A program made the translations under genes and the position numbers. A stretch of DNA of 36,740 nucleotides from Glomus cerebriforme (Eukaryota > Glomeromycota > Glomeromycetes > Glomerales > Glomeraceae): NCBI GenBank assembly GCA_003550305.1, contig QKYT01000175.1, positions 130,109-166,848 of the forward strand, in the 5' to 3' direction. Of the stretch, positions 1-10,793 are shown piece by piece (position 1 is the first letter of the stretch; every line of letters begins with the position of its first letter). The notes under the pieces were generated by a model. It had not been told where the DNA came from, did not search any database, and worked only from the letters and a program-made list of their open reading frames with translations.

Positions 1-61
1 TTAAGTACGTGGCGCATTTTTATAAAATAAGTCAAAAATTTATAGCCAAAGCTCCCAAGTA

Positions 62-1559
62 AACTTTCATACATCTTCATACATAATTTCATTTTTTTTT
101 CTGAAAAAAAAAAAAATATTCGTCAATCATTTGCAGATCAATTCCAAAAATTTATTTATAATCGGCGTAACTTTTTTTAATTCTACATTTTTCTTTTTTT
201 CGTTCATACTGTATTTTTAATATTTATTCAGTTATATTTAATAAAGAATGACTTTGAAATTTCATTCAGGTCTTTTAAAAGACATTTCATTAATGATAGA
301 TGCTGACGATTATAACATTATTATTAAAGTTGGAGAAACTCAGAATACAAAAGAATTTCACGCCCATTCAAATATTTTGAGAGTTTGTTCTCAATATTTT
401 AAAAATAACATTCCAGCTGATATCATTAAAATGAATAATAAATTCACAATAAATTTACCAAACATTACTCCTGACATTTTCGAAATTATTCTCAAGTAAG
501 CAAAATATTATTCCTAATTCGATAATTTATTTTAACGTTATATAATAATTTGATAATTTTAAAGATACATTTATACAGGAAAATTTTATTTGAGGTATAC
601 AGGAACGGATGATTTTAAATTGTTGATTGCATCGGATTTTTTGCTTCTTGAAGAGTTAGTAAACTACGTACAAAGATGCTTAATTGGAATGGATTATTTG
701 GTTCAACAAAATTTTGCTCTTGTCATGAACTATATTTTTAATCTGCCCAAATATAAGAAATTGCAAGATTATTATCTAATGTCTATCTGTGAAAATCCCC
801 TACCAGTTTTCACTTCAAACGATTTTCTATCACTCGATAAGGGTATACTTTTTTACTTACTTAAACGAGAAGACTTTCAAATTCGGAATATTAAAGAAGT
901 GGTTGTTTGGGATTCTTTAATTAAATGGGGTATTAACCAGATTCCTGAATTGGAGAACAAAAATAATAAGGATATGTGGACTGAAAAAAATTATGAAGAT
1001 TTAAAGAATACATTAAGTGATTTTATTCCTCTCATTAAATTTATTAACATTAATTCTGATGATTTTTATGACAAAGTTCGACCTTATGAGGCTATTATTC
1101 CAAATAATATTTATGAAGAAGCTATGATTTATTACTTAGTTAAACAACCTGAATTGTATGGTCATACTCAATTTGAATCGAATTATTAATTGGATCGATA
1201 ATAAAGATGCTATGTTTGTTCGTACCAAAGATGATCCATTATATAGGTTTAAACTTATTTATTGTGGTAATCGTGATGGGATTGATAATAATTCATTTAG
1301 GGATAGATGTAAAGGTCAAGTTGCAAGTTTAGTTTTAATTAAGATTCAAGAATCAGATAAGGTCTTTGGTGGATATAGTTCTATTGGATTCAACACATTT
1401 AGAATTGATAATACATATTCATCTGATAACTTTACTTTTTCATTTGAGGACAGTGAAGATACTCAATTTAGGAATATATTTCGTAATATAAATATAATTG
1501 ATCAAAATGATTTTGGATTTAAGTTTGGGTATTCATTTTATATGAAAAATCAAAATTTA
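62..1559 (+). repeat. Segmental duplication unit holding BTB-TLDc copy 1
   Basis: This stretch is near-identical to 13777-15269 (the second copy begins inside or just after the assembly gap). Homology covers about 170 bp of 5' flank, exon 1, the 69-bp intron and most of exon 2, and stops abruptly at 1559. From 1561 the sequence matches 16817 onward instead. The second copy has 1547 bp between those two points (15270-16816) that are missing here, so this copy most likely lost them. Confidence 0.85.
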
Positions 1560-1562
1560 TAA
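248..1562 (+). pseudogene. BTB-BACK-TLDc gene copy 1, frameshifted and 3'-truncated
   Basis: Family role (established): BTB mediates dimerisation and often Cullin-3 binding, BACK follows it, and TLDc is associated with oxidative-stress protection; the specific role is unknown. Exon 1 (248-495) encodes an intact BTB N-half with the FHAHSNILR and YFKNN motifs. The intron is 496-564 (GTAAGC...AAAG), and exon 2 starts at 565 and restores the YIYTG motif. Against the copy at 13952-15338, 29 nt are missing near 1180. This shifts the frame, so translation stops at 1189, while the TLDc half continues in another frame from about 1158 to 1562 (YCGNRDGIDNNSF, GQVASLVLIK, FGGYSSIGF). The last 22 residues of the intact copy are also lost: the sequence ends after MKNQNL at the breakpoint with the 1561 block. 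A truncated BTB-BACK protein could still be made, but a full product cannot. Confidence 0.85.
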
Positions 1563-1891
1563 ATTTATATACCCCTGCATAAAATTTATTACATATTTCC
1601 TTTTTAAAATAGTATAAGCTTACTTGCGGACAAAAATAATCACGTGACCTGTTTTTTTATACTAAATATTTAGTTCTTCGCTTCGCTATGAACAATTATT
1701 GTATTCTCACCTTGTCAAAAACTGTGAACGTTTACATAAAAACTCACTACATGACTTTCTTTATAACTTTACCGAATTTATTAGAATAATTTTATAGAAT
1801 AATTTTTTTTCAAATTTGTTTAGTAATTTATTTTAAAAATAAATTTCATTTTTATTAAATAAAATAAAAATTAAATTATCACTTAACTATT

Positions 1892-1947
1892 AGAAGTTTG
1901 CTATTTATCACCGGTGGTGATCACCACCGGTGATTTGTAGTATTTTC
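1892..1947. mobile_element. 56-bp palindromic mini-insertion with 8-bp target duplication
   Basis: Block B reads straight through here (about 18190-18220), with a single TAACTATT where block A has TAACTATT (1884-1891), 56 bp, and TAACTATT again (1948-1955). The insert centres on a perfect 28-bp palindrome (1907-1934) with arms ATCACCGGTGGTGA, much more GC-rich than its surroundings. The flanks inside the insert are imperfectly inverted as well. The size and 8-bp duplication resemble a very short hAT-type MITE, but it is too small to classify. Confidence 0.7.
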
Positions 1948-3149
1948 TAACTATTATTTAAATTATTTTTATAATTTTTATTATAATTCCAAACAAGGCG
2001 ATAAAATTACGACAATAGGGAAGTGAATGTAAAATAATAAGTAAATCAAGCTGCAAAAAAAAAAAAAAAATTGAACTCATTCGCTTAATTTCATAAGAAA
2101 ATGAACGCTTTTTATAAAAAAAAAATTGATGTAAACCAAGAATAATTGTGATTTTATTATTCATTAACGAAATGTCCAATGTTCATCGTAAAATTTAGAT
2201 CCTCATATATCATGAATATCTGGAGTTAAATCAAATAATATTTACAATAAAGACATTGACAAATAAGTATTAAAGGATGCTATGTTTAATGGTTATTTTA
2301 TTTATGAAGATTTTTAGTTTTAAATAAAACTTAGGAATTAGTTAAAATCTTTGATGTATATATACGAATGATCTTTTTTTATTGCTATTTTAATTAAACA
2401 GGTAATTCGATAATGTTTAAAATAAGTAAGACATTTTGGTCAGGTCGTTGTATATATATACTGTATACTGTATATAATCAAATATATAATATTAGCATAT
2501 TTGTTTAAATTTGATACATTAATCCAATCGTATAAGCAATTATATCCGAAAAATGATATGAATAAAAAATAAAATAGAGCCGTAAAAATGATTATTAGCT
2601 AAAAATAAATACAACTGATTGTTTATATCCTTTCTCATTGCCATTATCGTGATAAAAAATCGTTTGCAACGCTTATTTTATATATTTTTTGATGTAAAAA
2701 GTACTAATATAAAATAAAAAACCCAAACTTATCGTGTCAACAAATAAAATAGCATAAATAGATTCAAATAGTATTATTATATATCACGAAATTATGCACT
2801 ACCGAAATAAATACCATTATGAGAGTCAAGTGCAATATAAAAAAGTATTCCATAAATTTCATTAGATATATATTAGTGATGTTAAAATATCACCGAACTG
2901 CGAAGCCCTATCAAACTATTTTCTGGTTTTTCGTGACGCGTCATTTTACTTTTTTCTTTATTTCTTTTTACTTATATTCAAATAAAATGCCACAAACAAG
3001 TTCAAGAAAGAAGGTATAATTTACTTTAAATATTTGCATGATGATTTTTTTTCTTTATTATAATATTTCACATTATTTTTAGAAATAACGTCAAAAATAT
3101 CAATAATAATTATGTAATTGTAGTTTATTTATAGCTTAATAAAAAAAAA

Positions 3150-3860
3150 TATCGGCACGGTAAAAAAAGCATGATCCTATTTGGCTGTAGAATAAAGTAG
3201 ATTTATCTGTTGGTTCTTAATCCAATTGAGCACACTTATGATCCATTATTAACAAAAGTAAATTACTACTATAAAATCAATATGAACTGAATTACATTTA
3301 TCAGTTATGTAAAACTAAAAGTGATCTAGCTATATAAAATAAATTTTAATTTTTATCATTTGAAGATTATATTTTTTATTAAATTAAATTCTTAAATTAC
3401 CAAATTCCATATGCTGGGCGTAGGAAGAATTTTTCCACTAAAAAATAACCAACAAAAAAAATAAGTACATTAATTTATATTCTGAAATATTTGGTTATAA
3501 TGCAACACATATTCCAGTTTTTCATTTTCATTAAGGGGTGACAATATTTTCTTGTTCTGCTATTACTATCCAATTCTTCAATGTATCTATCCAACTAAAT
3601 AGCTTATAAATAATATTGAAATCCACCTTGAGCGAGGTATTGTATACTTTAATAATTTCCCTGTGGTGTCTTGCTTTTAATTGTGCCTGTATTAACTTAT
3701 CAATAAGTTCATTTCCACTGGTTCATTTACCGAAATTTTGTTGAAATCATTTAGAATTACAATCTTGACAAATATATTTCTTTTATATGAAGATTTTTCA
3801 ATATTTCGGACATATTAACAAACTGCGTTTATAGAAAAAACCATCTTTTGTGATAGAGTT
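3150..3860 (-). pseudogene. Kinase remnant in block A (second kinase subfamily)
   Basis: The reverse strand gives broken pieces of a kinase subfamily found in other remnants here. In order they are: NELIDKLIQAQ-like sequence upstream of the kinase domain (about 3690-3730), an N-lobe linker resembling W-DGYIEKWD...NEKTGLCVALK (about 3500-3620), and a short piece resembling the DLGLSRPADKP region (about 3180-3240). Stop codons and frameshifts occur throughout, and most of the catalytic core is missing. The same remnant lies in block B at 21330-22020, so decay began before the duplication. Confidence 0.6.
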
Positions 3861-4149
3861 ATTGGTTAATAAAAAAAAAAATCATTGCAGTTTTTCTTTA
3901 ACAATTTATTAATGATTAAAATTAGGATGTTAAAGTATAAAACTGAAAAAAAGTTGAAGCTTGTAAAATACTACCAAAATCAAATAATAAAACGTAAATG
4001 AAAAAAAATCTATTAATCGAAAATAAGGTAACCAACATGTGGAAACTTTAATAGTATAAAAACTATGAGCTTTACAATCAAATCATACGATTTTATGAAA
4101 CAATTAAATAATTTTTGATTAGTCGATCACTACTAAATATGTAAATATA

Positions 4150-4377
4150 ATAGAATATTCCAATTAGAATTCATGGGAAATTCGTGCCCATTCGATAGAA
4201 TACTTCCAAATACAAAAACGAACTTTCTGTAATACTATGGTAAAATTCTTGAAATTCCATGCATGTGAAAAATCTTTCTGTATCACAAATAGAAAGTTCT
4301 ATTTCAAATTCTTTATCGTTGATAAACTATAAATAAGTTCGAATTTTCTTTTTATCATAACGTAATAACGTAATAAT
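4150..4377 (+). promoter_or_regulatory. Promoter of kinase copy A: TATA box and HSE-like motifs
   Basis: A TATA-box match TATAAATAAG lies at 4328-4337, about 40 bp before the ATG. Upstream are three heat-shock-element-like GAA/TTC alternations: GAATATTC (4153-4160), TTCTTGAAATTCC (4246-4258) and GAAAGTTC (4292-4299). All are conserved in the paralogous promoter at 22300-22536. They may simply reflect shared ancestry in AT-rich DNA. In A, the octamer CGTAATAA just before the ATG is tandemly repeated. Confidence 0.4.
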
Positions 4378-6985
4378 ATGGAACTTGTAAATACGAATGA
4401 TGAAAATTCTTTTGACCCAACGCCAAAATTAAAATCTAGTCCAATACCGATTATATTTGTTTCCTTTAATGAGGATGATGAGGAATGTTTTTATTGTGGA
4501 GATAAATACACTAGTACGATTTTTTGTAAACAAAAATATTGCAAAAAATGTTTATCGAGTTATATTACCGATACAACTGATCATGAATATCTAGATGTTT
4601 TGGACGTATATTGTACAATGAAATTAGAATGTAATAAACATGAAATAAGTAGAAAAGATGGAAATTATTTAATTAATCGTTTTGAATTCTATCATAGATC
4701 CATGTTTTATGAGATGATTGAATGTGAAAAATATTGTAAACTATGTGGAAATTTATTATATAAAGGAACAGCCGAATATATTTTGGAACGTTTTAAATTA
4801 TGTTCGAATTGTTATCGAATTTCTTTCGGATATATAAAGTCAACATTGATTAAAAAATCTATGCAAATTCTTTGTTTATCATGGTGGCATAATTCTTCTA
4901 AGTGTAATATTTGTTATGTAAAGCTAAAATTTACATCAGACTGTCAAAAGCATTGTGCAAATTGTTATATATTTTATACTGGATGTAGATATTGTTTAAC
5001 AACAAATGTTATATTTGGGCCAGCTGATCAATCTCAATGTACAAAATGCAAAAGAATAACATCTATCACAAATATTAGCAGTAGGAATGAATTAATAGAT
5101 GAATTTCTTTTTAATTCAAGACTTGATATTTACAAAAACTTAAGAATATCTGACAAAGAGAATGTTGACAAATACTTCAGTCCATTAGAAAAATATTATT
5201 CTATTTATCTATACTGTGGAGGTATGGCTATGACAACATTAATAATGAAATTAATGGAACTGATACCGTATTCTCAATTTACAAATGTTGAAAAAATAGC
5301 AGAGGGAGGATTTAGTATTATATATAAAGCAACCTTGACACAATCACCGTATTATAGGGAGAGGAATGAAACCGTCATTTTAAAAAGATTAAAAAATTCG
5401 CAAGATATTAAGAAATGTTTTTTAAATGAGTTAAATATTTTAATATGAATTTCCTTTATTGAAAATTTATTTTTTTTTTATTGTAAAATAAATTCATTTT
5501 AATTTGTCTATCTAATTAAACGTATAGTTAAAATCCAATCAGCATTGTTATGAAATTTGTCGAAATATTATTAGAATTTATGGTATTACAAAAGATCTCG
5601 AATTGGGGGATTATATGTTAATTATGCAATACGCATCAGATGGAGATTTATATAATTATTTACAAAAGAATTTTACGAGCTTTACATGGAATAAAAAAGT
5701 ATATGCATTATGGCAAATTTCACAAGGGTATTTACATTTTTAATGCATTATTGTATTTTTAATTATTAATTTATAATATTATTTATGAATCGTTTTTATT
5801 TAGACTTGAAACTATTCATAATGCAGAATTTGTTCATCGAGATTTTCACAGTGGGAACATATTGTGTAATAACGATTAATATTGTAAAGGTAGACCATTC
5901 CACAAGCAACTTATACCTACTTTACATTTTTTCTTCATATTTAGAAAAGCTTCAAGCCATTATGGAGTTCTTCAATGGAAAATTGGAGATCTAGGATTAT
6001 CACAACCTGCAAATAATACTTCACCAAACAATGAAATATATGGAGTGATACCTTATATTGCACCAGAAATATTTAAAGGATCTACATTTTCGAAAGAATC
6101 TGATGTTTATAGTATGGGTATGATTATTTGGGAACTTACTACAGGTTGTAAACCTTTTGCAAATGTTGAACATGATATTCATCTTATTCTTAAAATTCTT
6201 GATGGAGAACGACCAGAAATTACAGAAGACACGCCAGAATGTTATATTGATTTAATGAAAAAATGCTGGGATCCTGATCCCAAAAAAAAGACCTTCTATA
6301 ACTCAAATTCGTAATAATTTTGGTAGATGGACTTATGAAGATAAAATTATAGAACAATTTAATCAAGCTGAAATAAAAAGAAAAGAGCTAATAAATTCAA
6401 AGAAGCTTGGACCTGAATTTACTGAAAAACCTCATTCAAAAGCCATTTATACAAGTAGGCCATTAAGCTCTTTAATTTCTAAATGTTCATCCATCAATTC
6501 ATCAATTATTTCATTTGATAATAAACAAGGTAATGCTTAAGAAAATTAATATTATCTAAAATTATTATAAAATTCTTAATAATTATGTTAAAAATTTTTT
6601 TCAGACTATATTTCAAGAGAATTAGATCTTGATATAGATGTTGAAAGGTATTAAAATTACAAGAAAATATTCACTATGTTTTTTGAACTTAATTAATTAA
6701 TTTACTATTATGATTATTTTAGTTTACCCTTACCAACTTTAAATCCTATAATTCAAAATTCTCCGACCATTTTGCATTCAAATGCAATTTATACTGGCGA
6801 ACATTTAAATGTACTTCCAACTTCTTTAAAAAAGCGAAATATTGAAGAGTCAAATATTGAAACTCACGATAATAATGGTAGATATTTATTTGATTAATAT
6901 TTATATGACTTTTATATTATACTTTATTCTAATTAAATTTAATATAGGAAAACGCATTAAAACTAGTTCGAGTTCCAAGTCATAA
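4378..6985 (+). pseudogene. Cys-rich protein kinase copy A, decaying
   Basis: The product would be a Ser/Thr or TKL-like kinase with an N-terminal array of CxxC pairs (ECFYCG, YCKKC, CKLCG, CSNC, CNIC, CRYC, CTKC), presumably zinc-binding, then EGGFSIIY (glycine loop with G changed to S), VILKR, HRDFHSGN, DLGL and APEIF. By alignment with 22537-25104 the exons are 4378-5430, 5528-5727, 5804-5863, 5945-6529, 6605-6647, 6723-6877 and 6948-6985. Two lesions stand out. The first donor is TTAAAT where B and C have GTAAGT/GTAAAT, so exon 1 reads into a stop at 5446-5448. A run of eight A at 6282-6289 (seven in B) shifts the frame and ends translation soon after CWDPDPK. A third feature, an in-frame TAA after HSGNILCNND, is avoided if 5864-5944 is an intron private to this copy. 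Probably a pseudogene, possibly still transcribed. Confidence 0.8.
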
Positions 6986-7516
6986 AGGTTAAGTGTCCTT
7001 TTTTTATTTGTTAAGAGAAACATAATAAAAAATCCAAGATTTTTTAGAAAACATTTTATAGACAAGAATTCATCGACAAATATAACATTATATTGTATTC
7101 ATTTATGCATTTTAGTTTTAACAATAAAGAACATCAATAATATATCAATAATAAGCCATCACCTTTCTAAATGTACTTAGCATATCCACGCTTAGATTTT
7201 GCCCCGATAATGTATAAGATTTACGGCAAATATGAAAATGTAACGGTCAATAGAAATACTCGGTTAAAATTTTTTATAACAAATAACTTATATTATTAAA
7301 TCATATCATTGGGAGCTAACTTGAGTTCTTAGTGTCATAATTTGGCCACTATTCACTAATTAACCTAGTAAATTTAAAATTGGAATCTATTTCAAGTTGG
7401 AATTTAAACTGCTTATAAATGTCAAAATATTGTGTGATTTTAAATTCATAAATATTTTTAAATATAAAAATTTATCGCAGCCTACTACGCCACAAAAGAT
7501 ATAAGAAAATTCGATG
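6986..7516. other. Intergenic, nothing recognised
   Basis: AT-rich sequence with no convincing coding signal. The first about 60 bp (from GGTTAAGTGTCC) closely match the 3' flank of the third kinase (reverse strand, about 34117-34060). Confidence 0.6.
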
Positions 7517-7975
7517 CTATTTCAATTCATGAAATAGGTTTAGACACTTTATCAGTTTTATTATTTTATTGATTTTAAAACAAGTTGAATCATTCTTTAT
7601 ACGATTTAAAATATGATTTTCAATATCATCATTCTTAAAAGAGAATATAAAACTATCTTTAGTACTGCCATGATTTTTACCAAAAGTAGATTTTCTTGTA
7701 ATAGGGTTGTATCCTCCAAGAATTTCATTACTATCTTTCACTTTAATAACTGTTATGGTATGAGATTGATTATCACAAACTTCATGAAACTTTTTAGGTG
7801 TAAATCCATCACGAGATTCACGAAGTAATAATTTGAGCATAACATTTGTTATATTCTAATGAATCAATTTTGAGAATATTGAAGTAGAAGTATTTGAGCT
7901 ATTCATATTGATCCATTTCATAATTAATTCAGCATGTTGAAATGTAATGATTTTAGAATCAANAATANTATGAGA
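7517..7975 (-). pseudogene. TLDc-domain remnant of a BTB-TLDc gene
   Basis: The reverse strand encodes the core of a TLDc domain. From 7840 down it reads LLLRESRDGFTPKKFHEVCD, then ITVIKVKD, ILGGYNPI and a DSFIFSFK block, matching the intact family members (SRDGF, GGYNP, FLFSF). Upstream of this, to about 7975, it reads DSKIITFQHAELIMKWI, the usual linker before TLDc, followed by an in-frame stop in the codons just after KLIH. Two ambiguous bases (7963, 7968) lie in the linker. No BACK or BTB region follows at higher coordinates, where kinase remnant sequence begins. The C-terminal end diverges after the FSFK block. A 5'-truncated, broken gene fragment. Confidence 0.75.
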
Positions 7976-8029
7976 TTCAAATTTAATACTTTGATTATTT
8001 ATTTTTATTCCTTTATTAAATAATTTCTA

Positions 8030-9060
8030 GAATATTTTAAAATCTACTATAAAATTTATTTTTTATTTAATAAAAGAAAAAAAGGAAAAGATTTGATAAA
8101 TAGTTAATTTTTTTTAACGATGTCATATTATCTGCAAATTTTGAGAATTTTCCTCGATTTAAAATTCATATAATTTTGCTGTATAATAAAATTTTCGCCT
8201 TGTATTTTAAAGTGTAATGTTTCAAATAAATCTATTGCTTACTTGGTGTTTGTACTCTATCATAATTTAAATGATATTTTAAACTCATATCATCAAGGTA
8301 TTTAATGAGATCTTCTGCTATTGGCAATTAATTCTGTAAGTTCAATAGGCAATAGCATTATCAGCTGAATGACTTAATCCTGTCATTTATATAATTGCAT
8401 CTATGCAAACCTAATAAAGATGAGTCTGTTATTAAATAAATATAAATTTTGATATTTATTATTTAGATTATATTTTTTTATCAATAAATTAGATCTTAAA
8501 CTACTTGATCCATTATAATTATGTTTATGGATCTAATTGAAAGAAATAAAACCGTATATACAAAATTTAAATAGCTTTCCCACTAAATAACCAATAACAA
8601 AAAAAAAAAAAAAAGTAAGTACATTGATTCTGAGTAGCTAATTAATCTTTTAAATTTTAATGCAACATACAATTCAGTTATTTCATTTTCATTAAAAGAT
8701 GACTTAATATTTTCTGTTTTACATTTTAGTAAGTTTTATTTCCAAGTCCACAGCGTATCTTTTCCATTGTTGTTTTTTATTATCCAATTTTTCAATATAT
8801 CCATCTAACCCAATGATCTTATAAATAGTACTGGATTTGCATTAATAAGATATTTTAAATTTTCAAACGAATATAAGGAATTCATTTCACGACTTCAAAA
8901 CTGGTTCTTGCTTTAATCAAGAATCTTGTATAATCTTATCCATAATCTCATTTTCACTAGTTCATTTATTAAAATCATTCCAAATTCTTGATCAAGTATT
9001 CATTTTTCATATTAACATTAAATTATTTTCAATAATTTTCGGACATACAGTATTAACTAA
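8030..9060 (-). pseudogene. Degraded kinase remnant (second subfamily)
   Basis: Reverse-strand fragments appear in the order expected of a kinase. About 8760-8830 gives LDGYIEKLDNKKQQWKR, the N-lobe linker of this subfamily; about 8670-8700 gives ELYVALKF, the region of the VAIK lysine. About 8355-8385 gives GLSHSADN, after the DFG-like motif, and about 8245-8335 gives PIAEDLIKYLDDM and an in-frame tail ending PSKQ. Between GLSHSADN and PIAEDL about 80 residues of C-lobe are deleted. The N-lobe to DLG region is also lost. The 3' part aligns with the better-preserved remnant at 15752-16725, and the 5' part with 3400-3860. Confidence 0.6.
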
Positions 9061-10340
9061 TGAGCAGCAATAAAAAAAAATTTTTTTTTTTGATTACCGT
9101 CAATTTTAAAATGAATTACTTGCTTTAAAAATATCATTTCGAAAATAAATACTTATCTAATTTACTAACCGCATTTAAATAAAATAAAAATTATTGCGCC
9201 CACTAAAACGATACTAAAATGTACATTATTTTGTTGACTTATAAATATTATAAATACTTATTATCATATAATCTGAATTATTGCAAATAATTTAATAATT
9301 GAATATACACTCTATATATATGTTTAAACATCGAAAAAAAATGAAATGAAATGATATTGCTATGTACAGTACATACCATAAACATTAATTTTGATTTAAA
9401 ACAATTCATTAAGAACAGTTATGACAATTTTTTTTATGATATTTATCATTTAGAATTGTTAAATGAAATATTCAATTTTATAAGATAACGGGAAAATTTA
9501 TTAAAACTATTGAAATAATAAATAGAGCTGCTTAAGACTGCGATAAATTGCAAAAATACTGATAAAATTATGTTAATTCCAGTTGAAGTTAACTGTTAAA
9601 ATGAATCATAGCAAATCGCACTTTCGATTATGGAAAATTTTTTACATTACAAATATAAACCCGATGAGCGTTAATGATTTTTCCAAGTTGGTCAAGAAAG
9701 GAAAGACATAAGATTTAATTCTTTTATAGTTTTTTTTTCATGGATTGTGATCTTATATGTATGATGTCAGTCATGTCACTTAATTGACGTAACTCCACAC
9801 AGTTTTGACGTGATGTAACTAAAAAAAAGCTAAAAATTACAAAAATCACAAATATTAAAGTCCTTCATAAATATATTGTAAATAAATTAAACATAATAAT
9901 AGTTTATTGCTTCACTTTTTCACCACTCCTTTTTTGTGGTTGTGTATTGGTGTAAGAGGAATAACAATTGACATTTTAAAGATAATTTTGTACTCTTTCT
10001 GGTATTATGTAAAGCTCTCATTATTAAGTGTAAAATACAAAGACTTTATGTCAAAGGCTTATGACAAATCTAAAGGCAATTACGAAGTCATATGACATTG
10101 GACATTATTGACGTGCCGCTGAAAAAAAATAACGTAACTATAATTTCACAAAATCCAATTCTGATATTACTAGGTCCAAAATTTACTATTAGCTGTACGC
10201 ATTTTTCAGGACCGGAATTATGATAATGTTAATTATTAAAAAAAGTAATAAAAACCTGGCCAACAGGAAAGATTTACATGATCTACCTTTTTCAGTTATT
10301 CAGGATCCATTGATTTGCAGATACTGTATGTTGTAGTGTT
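9061..10340. other. Gene-poor AT-rich region, nothing recognised
   Basis: I find no supported gene. An open frame at 9907-10095 encodes a hydrophobic 62-residue peptide with no family resemblance, starts from a non-ATG codon and is probably chance. Several TGACGT-containing stretches (about 9780-9830 and 10105-10135) are noted without interpretation. Confidence 0.5.
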
Positions 10341-10349
10341 ACAATCCTC

Positions 10350-10440
10350 GGATAATAATACTGACGGATATCCGTATCCGCGGATGACGGATATCCACAC
10401 CATGTATCCGGGTGGCGGATATACGGCTAATATGTTGTTT
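10350..10440. repeat. GGATATCCG-type palindromic repeat cluster
   Basis: About 90 bp of GC-richer sequence contains overlapping copies of CGGATATCC and CCGCGGATGACGGATATCC-like units, on both strands because the unit is palindromic. Dense GGATATCCG/GGATACGG repeats are typical of subterminal regions of some hAT-type elements, so this may be a transposon fragment. No transposase, TIR or target duplication is visible. Confidence 0.5.
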
Positions 10441-10793
10441 AAATCAACATTTTTTTAGGACACTATATTTAATTTAATTATTTTATATCCATTTTACTAT
10501 TTAATACCACCTAATCGTAAATGAATATATTAAACCTATAATCTTCATGAAAAAGTAATGCTATCTGATATACTCAAAGCGAAATTTGCCCAAATATATT
10601 AATTATTATTTCAAAAAAAAAAAAAAAGATTTCAATAAAATTGCTTAATATTTAAAAAATTCTCAATTTTAGTAAAATTGTAGCACGTTGTATAGAATTT
10701 TAGATTTTAGTTTAATTAGTAGCTTGTTTTTTGATTTTTTAAAATAACATATATGCAGAGTATTATAAAAATTGTCTAACCATTCTAATTAGA

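Larger units (their letters stand above)
1561..6985 (+). repeat. Segmental duplication block A (paralogous to block B)
   Basis: This block aligns collinearly with 16817-25104: shared 5' sequence with the CACGTGACCTG stretch, shared spacer, the same minus-strand kinase remnant, the same promoter and the same kinase gene. Block B is about 2.9 kb longer because of four insertions. Block A has one private insertion (1892-1947). Divergence in the gene is many substitutions plus small indels, so this is not an assembly duplicate. Apart from the features listed separately, 1576-3150 holds nothing I recognise; the short ORFs there are not conserved in frame. Confidence 0.85.

Noticed and set aside
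1158..1562. Separate gene starting at 1158
   Set aside because: It is the frameshifted TLDc half of the 248-1562 gene, as shown by the sister copy.
2819..3019. 66-codon ORF conserved in part at 20664-20930
   Set aside because: It is part of the duplicated spacer; the shared portion reflects duplication, the starts differ, and no domain is recognisable.
9907..10095. 62-codon hydrophobic ORF
   Set aside because: Non-ATG start, no family resemblance, no neighbouring exon, and short enough to arise by chance.
10340..10440. CRISPR-like or tandem array
   Set aside because: The repeats overlap, are palindromic and have no regular spacers; the sequence is eukaryotic.
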